Of a stretch of 15,970 bases of DNA, positions 13,765 to 15,970 are shown piece by piece. Location: contig DASTMZ010000218.1 in the NCBI GenBank assembly GCA_035713725.1, positions 1 through 15,970 of the forward strand, given 5' to 3'. The stretch's first letter is position 1; each line of letters begins with the position of its first letter. A model generated the notes under the pieces. It was given only the letters and a program-made list of their open reading frames with translations, had not been told where the DNA came from and did not search any database. Both the position numbers and the translations under genes were made by a program. This stretch comes from DASQPR01 sp035713725 (GTDB lineage: Bacteria > Actinomycetota > Actinomycetes > Mycobacteriales > Micromonosporaceae).

Positions 13765-14728
13765 GGTCGATCACGTCGTCGATCGGGCGGCGTGGCGTGG
13801 CGGTGGTCGGCTGGCCATAGCCGATCCGCACGATCATTTGCGCCGCACCGCGACGACCGGTCGCATCGCCGAGCGCGCGCCGATATGCGGGCACCTCGAT
13901 CGGTTGCGACAGCATGGACGCCGCCAGCCGTTCGTCGGTCGCGGCAAGCAGCAATGTCTGCAGCATCATGCCGGCCGCCACGTCGTCGTCCGGCCGGTCG
14001 TCGATGGTGCCGAGCACGGCAAGCAGCGGATCGGATTCGAAGTCGCGTCCGGGCGCCCGCGGCGGTGCTCCGTAGTCGCGCATCGCCAACAGGTCCTGGC
14101 CGGCGGGCGCCACTCCGGCGTTGTCGACCGGGATGCCGACCGGGTCACGTCCGGTGCGCCCAGTCCACGTACGCATTTCGGCGACGTACCCGGGATCGTC
14201 CCGGAGCGCGCGCTCGGCGGCGGCGATGATGTCGGCGAACTGCGCGACGCGATGCCGTTCGTCGGTGAGCGCGAGCCAACCGCCCGACGCCTCGACGACG
14301 TGTTGCATCCGCGCGCGGGCGGCGCGTGGCACCGGCGCGTCCGCGAACGGCCGTCGGTTGCTGTGCCGGCGGGGGATCGCCGCGCAGAGTGCACGGTCGG
14401 CCGGTGTCGGGGTGACCGTGCCGTCCGCCGAGATGTGCGCCGCCAGGTCTTCGTCCCGCCCGGTCGGCCGGATCCGTACTGCCGTGCGGATGCCGAGCAC
14501 GGCCAGCCGCAGCCGAATGTTGGTCACCGCGGCGCCGCACGCAACGCGCGCCGCCCATCCACTCGGGTCGGCGACCGGAAGCGCGCGGTACGGATCGATG
14601 CGGACCTCGATGGCGCCGTCCACGAGCCGGAAGCGCCACGGCTGCTCGTTGTACATCGACGGCGCGCGGATCGCGTCGGTGACCGCGGCCCGGAACGTCG
14701 CACGGTCAATGGTCAGGACTTCGGTCAT
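13757..14728 (-). CDS. Acg-family FMN nitroreductase-like protein
   Basis: A 323-residue cytoplasmic protein of the nitroreductase fold, Acg branch (M. tuberculosis Rv2032 type). Motifs: RAPSMYNEQPWRF (21-33) near the flavin end, RRHSNRRPF (120-128) and a C-terminal RIGYG (301-305). Acg proteins bind FMN but several lack classical nitroreductase activity; in M. tuberculosis they belong to the DosR hypoxia regulon. The start ATG at 14728 has GGGAGG six bases upstream; the frame stays open to 15202, but that part overlaps the divergent sensor gene. It is divergent from a DosT-like sensor, which supports a redox or hypoxia role. The 3' end overlaps the M56 gene by eight bases. Confidence 0.88.
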   Translation of the reverse strand: MTEVLTIDRATFRAAVTDAIRAPSMYNEQPWRFRLVDGAIEVRIDPYRALPVADPSGWAARVACGAAVTNIRLRLAVLGIRTAVRIRPTGRDEDLAAHISADGTVTPTPADRALCAAIPRRHSNRRPFADAPVPRAARARMQHVVEASGGWLALTDERHRVAQFADIIAAAERALRDDPGYVAEMRTWTGRTGRDPVGIPVDNAGVAPAGQDLLAMRDYGAPPRAPGRDFESDPLLAVLGTIDDRPDDDVAAGMMLQTLLLAATDERLAASMLSQPIEVPAYRRALGDATGRRGAAQMIVRIGYGQPTTATPRRPIDDVIDLS

Positions 14729-14830
14729 CGCGCACCTCCCAGCATCCGTGCGCCCGGTGGCGGATCGAGGACATGCTCCAGTGCAGCGCTCGTAGCACGT
14801 TGGGGGCAGGGCCGCCGGACCCGGCTGGGA

Positions 14831-14844
14831 GGGCCGATCGGCCC
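14831..14844. promoter_or_regulatory. Palindrome GGGCCGATCGGCCC, candidate DosR-type site
   Basis: A perfect 14-base palindrome in the 212-base divergent region between the Acg-family gene and the sensor kinase. It matches the central part of the DosR consensus (GGGACTWWAGTCCC) at 10 of 14 positions, keeping the outer GGG/CCC and inner C/G. The position fits an activator site for the Acg gene. A GC-rich palindrome can arise by chance here, so the call is tentative. Confidence 0.35.
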
Positions 14845-14927
14845 GAGGCCGGTGGCGGCCCGCTAACTCTTGCGCGTGGCCGCGAGGGGGCGCAGCCATC
14901 GGTCGCAACCGTGGCCGTGGCGGTGGG

Positions 14928-14933
14928 TACGAT
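14928..14933 (+). promoter_or_regulatory. Leaderless-type -10 element of the sensor kinase gene
   Basis: TACGAT (TANNNT) is followed by exactly seven bases and then GTG 14941. The transcription start is therefore expected at the start codon. No ribosome-binding site precedes the GTG, in agreement with a leaderless message. Confidence 0.5.
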
Positions 14934-14940
14934 CCGGGTC

Positions 14941-15970
14941 GTGGCAGGCCCGCGCGACGGCGATAATGGCGCCCGGCTAGGTGATGACCCGCGCCCGACG
15001 CCGACCCTGGATATCGCGGCGCTCTCGCGTGTGCGACTCGACGCGCTGCTCCAGGAACTGCTCGACCGGGTCGGCGAGGTGATGACCAGCCGGGAACGGC
15101 TGTCGTCGCTGTTGCAGGCGGTCGTCGGCATCGGCAGCAACCTCGACTTGAACAGCACGCTTCGACGCATTGTCGTGGCGGCGTGCGGACTGGCCGGCGC
15201 ACGCTACGGTGCGCTCGGCGTGATCGGCACCGATCGGCGGCTGGTGGAATTCATCACCGACGGCATCACCGTGCAACAGCGCGAGGAGATCGGCGACCTG
15301 CCCACCGGACGCGGGATACTCGGTCTGCTCATCGATGAGCCGTGGCCGGTGCGGCTGGCCGACATCAGCGAGCACCCGCGCTCGTTCGGCTTTCCGCCGA
15401 ACCATCCGGTCATGCGCAGCTTCCTTGGCGTACCCATCCGCATTCGCGATCAGGTGTACGGAAACCTTTACCTGACCGAGAAACAAGGCGCCGACGAGTT
15501 CAGTGACGACGACGAACAGGTCGTGGTCGCGCTCGCCACGGCGGCCGGGGTGGCCATCGACAACGCGCGCCTCTACGAGACCGCGAACCGCCGGCAGCGC
15601 TGGCTCGAGGCCACCATGGAGATCACCGCGGCGCTGCTTGGCGAGGTGGACCGGCGCGCCGCTCTGCAACTTGTCGCCGACCGTGCGCGCGATGTGGCGG
15701 ATGCGGCGTCAGTGCTCATCCTGCTGCGCCGCGACAACGATCCCGAAGCGCTATCCGTGGAAGTCGTCGCGCCAGGGCCGATTGAGCTGGGCGGCATCGC
15801 GGTATCGGTTGCCGGTACGGCGCTGCACGCCGTACTCGAGCGAGGCGAGCACGTCATCGTGCCCGACGTCGGGGCGGCCGCGCCGTGGCCCGTCGACCTT
15901 CACTCCGGCGCCGCCCTGCTCGCTCCGCTCGCGGCGTCCGGATCCGTGCAGGGCATCCTCGTGCTGGCGT
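14941..15970 (+). CDS. GAF-domain sensor histidine kinase, DosT/DosS-like (cut by window end)
   Basis: The visible 343 residues run off the window, so the kinase part is outside; family length is about 570. After a disordered arm (1-25) and a helical region (27-60) comes GAF-A (about 65-215), then the start of GAF-B (about 225 on). GAF-A matches M. tuberculosis DosS/DosT closely: ARYGALGV (87-94), FPPNHPVMRSFLGVP (151-165) and GNLYLTEK (174-181). His155 aligns with the haem-ligand histidine (DosS His149) and Tyr177 with Tyr171, with the same 22-residue gap. Gly93 aligns with DosS Glu87/DosT Gly85. The GTG start has a leaderless -10. A haem-based oxygen/NO/CO sensor is inferred. A cognate DosR-like regulator is not in the window. 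Confidence 0.88.
   Translation, partial: MAGPRDGDNGARLGDDPRPTPTLDIAALSRVRLDALLQELLDRVGEVMTSRERLSSLLQAVVGIGSNLDLNSTLRRIVVAACGLAGARYGALGVIGTDRRLVEFITDGITVQQREEIGDLPTGRGILGLLIDEPWPVRLADISEHPRSFGFPPNHPVMRSFLGVPIRIRDQVYGNLYLTEKQGADEFSDDDEQVVVALATAAGVAIDNARLYETANRRQRWLEATMEITAALLGEVDRRAALQLVADRARDVADAASVLILLRRDNDPEALSVEVVAPGPIELGGIAVSVAGTALHAVLERGEHVIVPDVGAAAPWPVDLHSGAALLAPLAASGSVQGILVLA

Noticed and set aside
14729..15202. N-terminal extension of the nitroreductase frame over the sensor gene
   Set aside because: The extension is Pro/Arg-rich, overlaps the GAF-domain coding sequence, and the ATG at 14728 has a strong GGGAGG site.

Overview
This is a high-GC, densely packed chromosomal window whose gene families point to an actinobacterium. 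They include an MMPL exporter with a TetR regulator, a DosS/DosT-type GAF sensor kinase, an Acg-family nitroreductase, a BlaI/M56 pair, and accessory genes of the kind found in actinobacterial propane-monooxygenase operons. Two genes also show a TANNNT box seven bases before the start codon, the geometry of actinobacterial leaderless promoters. Genus cannot be fixed from the sequence. No rRNA, tRNA, CRISPR array, insertion sequence or phage gene was seen.

Layout. (1) 1-2552, transport block: the 5' end of an MMPL transporter (minus) diverges from a WHG-type TetR regulator (plus) over a 74-83 bp spacer holding two copies of a palindromic operator. The TetR gene converges on, and overlaps, a CynX-type MFS transporter (minus). 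(2) 2715-4680: a small single-pass membrane protein (plus) and a long ankyrin-repeat protein (minus). The ankyrin leader can fold so that a strong Shine-Dalgarno is buried by an anti-SD sequence resembling the 3' tail of 16S rRNA. (3) 4861-8069, all minus: amidohydrolase, DUF59 protein and zinc alcohol dehydrogenase, tightly spaced as an operon, then a small hypothetical gene. These three families in this order normally follow the four monooxygenase subunit genes of prm/mim (propane/binuclear-iron monooxygenase) operons. Here no monooxygenase gene lies next to them; upstream is a 479-base non-coding stretch and then a divergent membrane protein. (4) 8549-10397, plus: a COG4705-type polytopic membrane protein and an alpha/beta hydrolase with a leaderless-type promoter. 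(5) 10464-13764: an MGDG-synthase-like glycosyltransferase and NodB deacetylase operon (minus) diverges from a blaI/M56-peptidase operon (plus), with a perfect BlaI-type inverted repeat between them. (6) 13757-15970: an Acg-family nitroreductase (minus) diverges from a GAF-domain sensor kinase (plus, cut by the window end) that keeps the haem-ligand histidine of DosS/DosT and has the DosT-type glycine at the oxygen-access position.

The most notable points are the monooxygenase-less prm/mim accessory trio, the SD-sequestering leader of the ankyrin gene, the BlaI-type switch between a cell-envelope glycosylation pair and a shortened M56 protease, and the redox/hypoxia pairing at the right end. 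Functions are read from protein motifs and gene context only; nothing here was tested by a database search.
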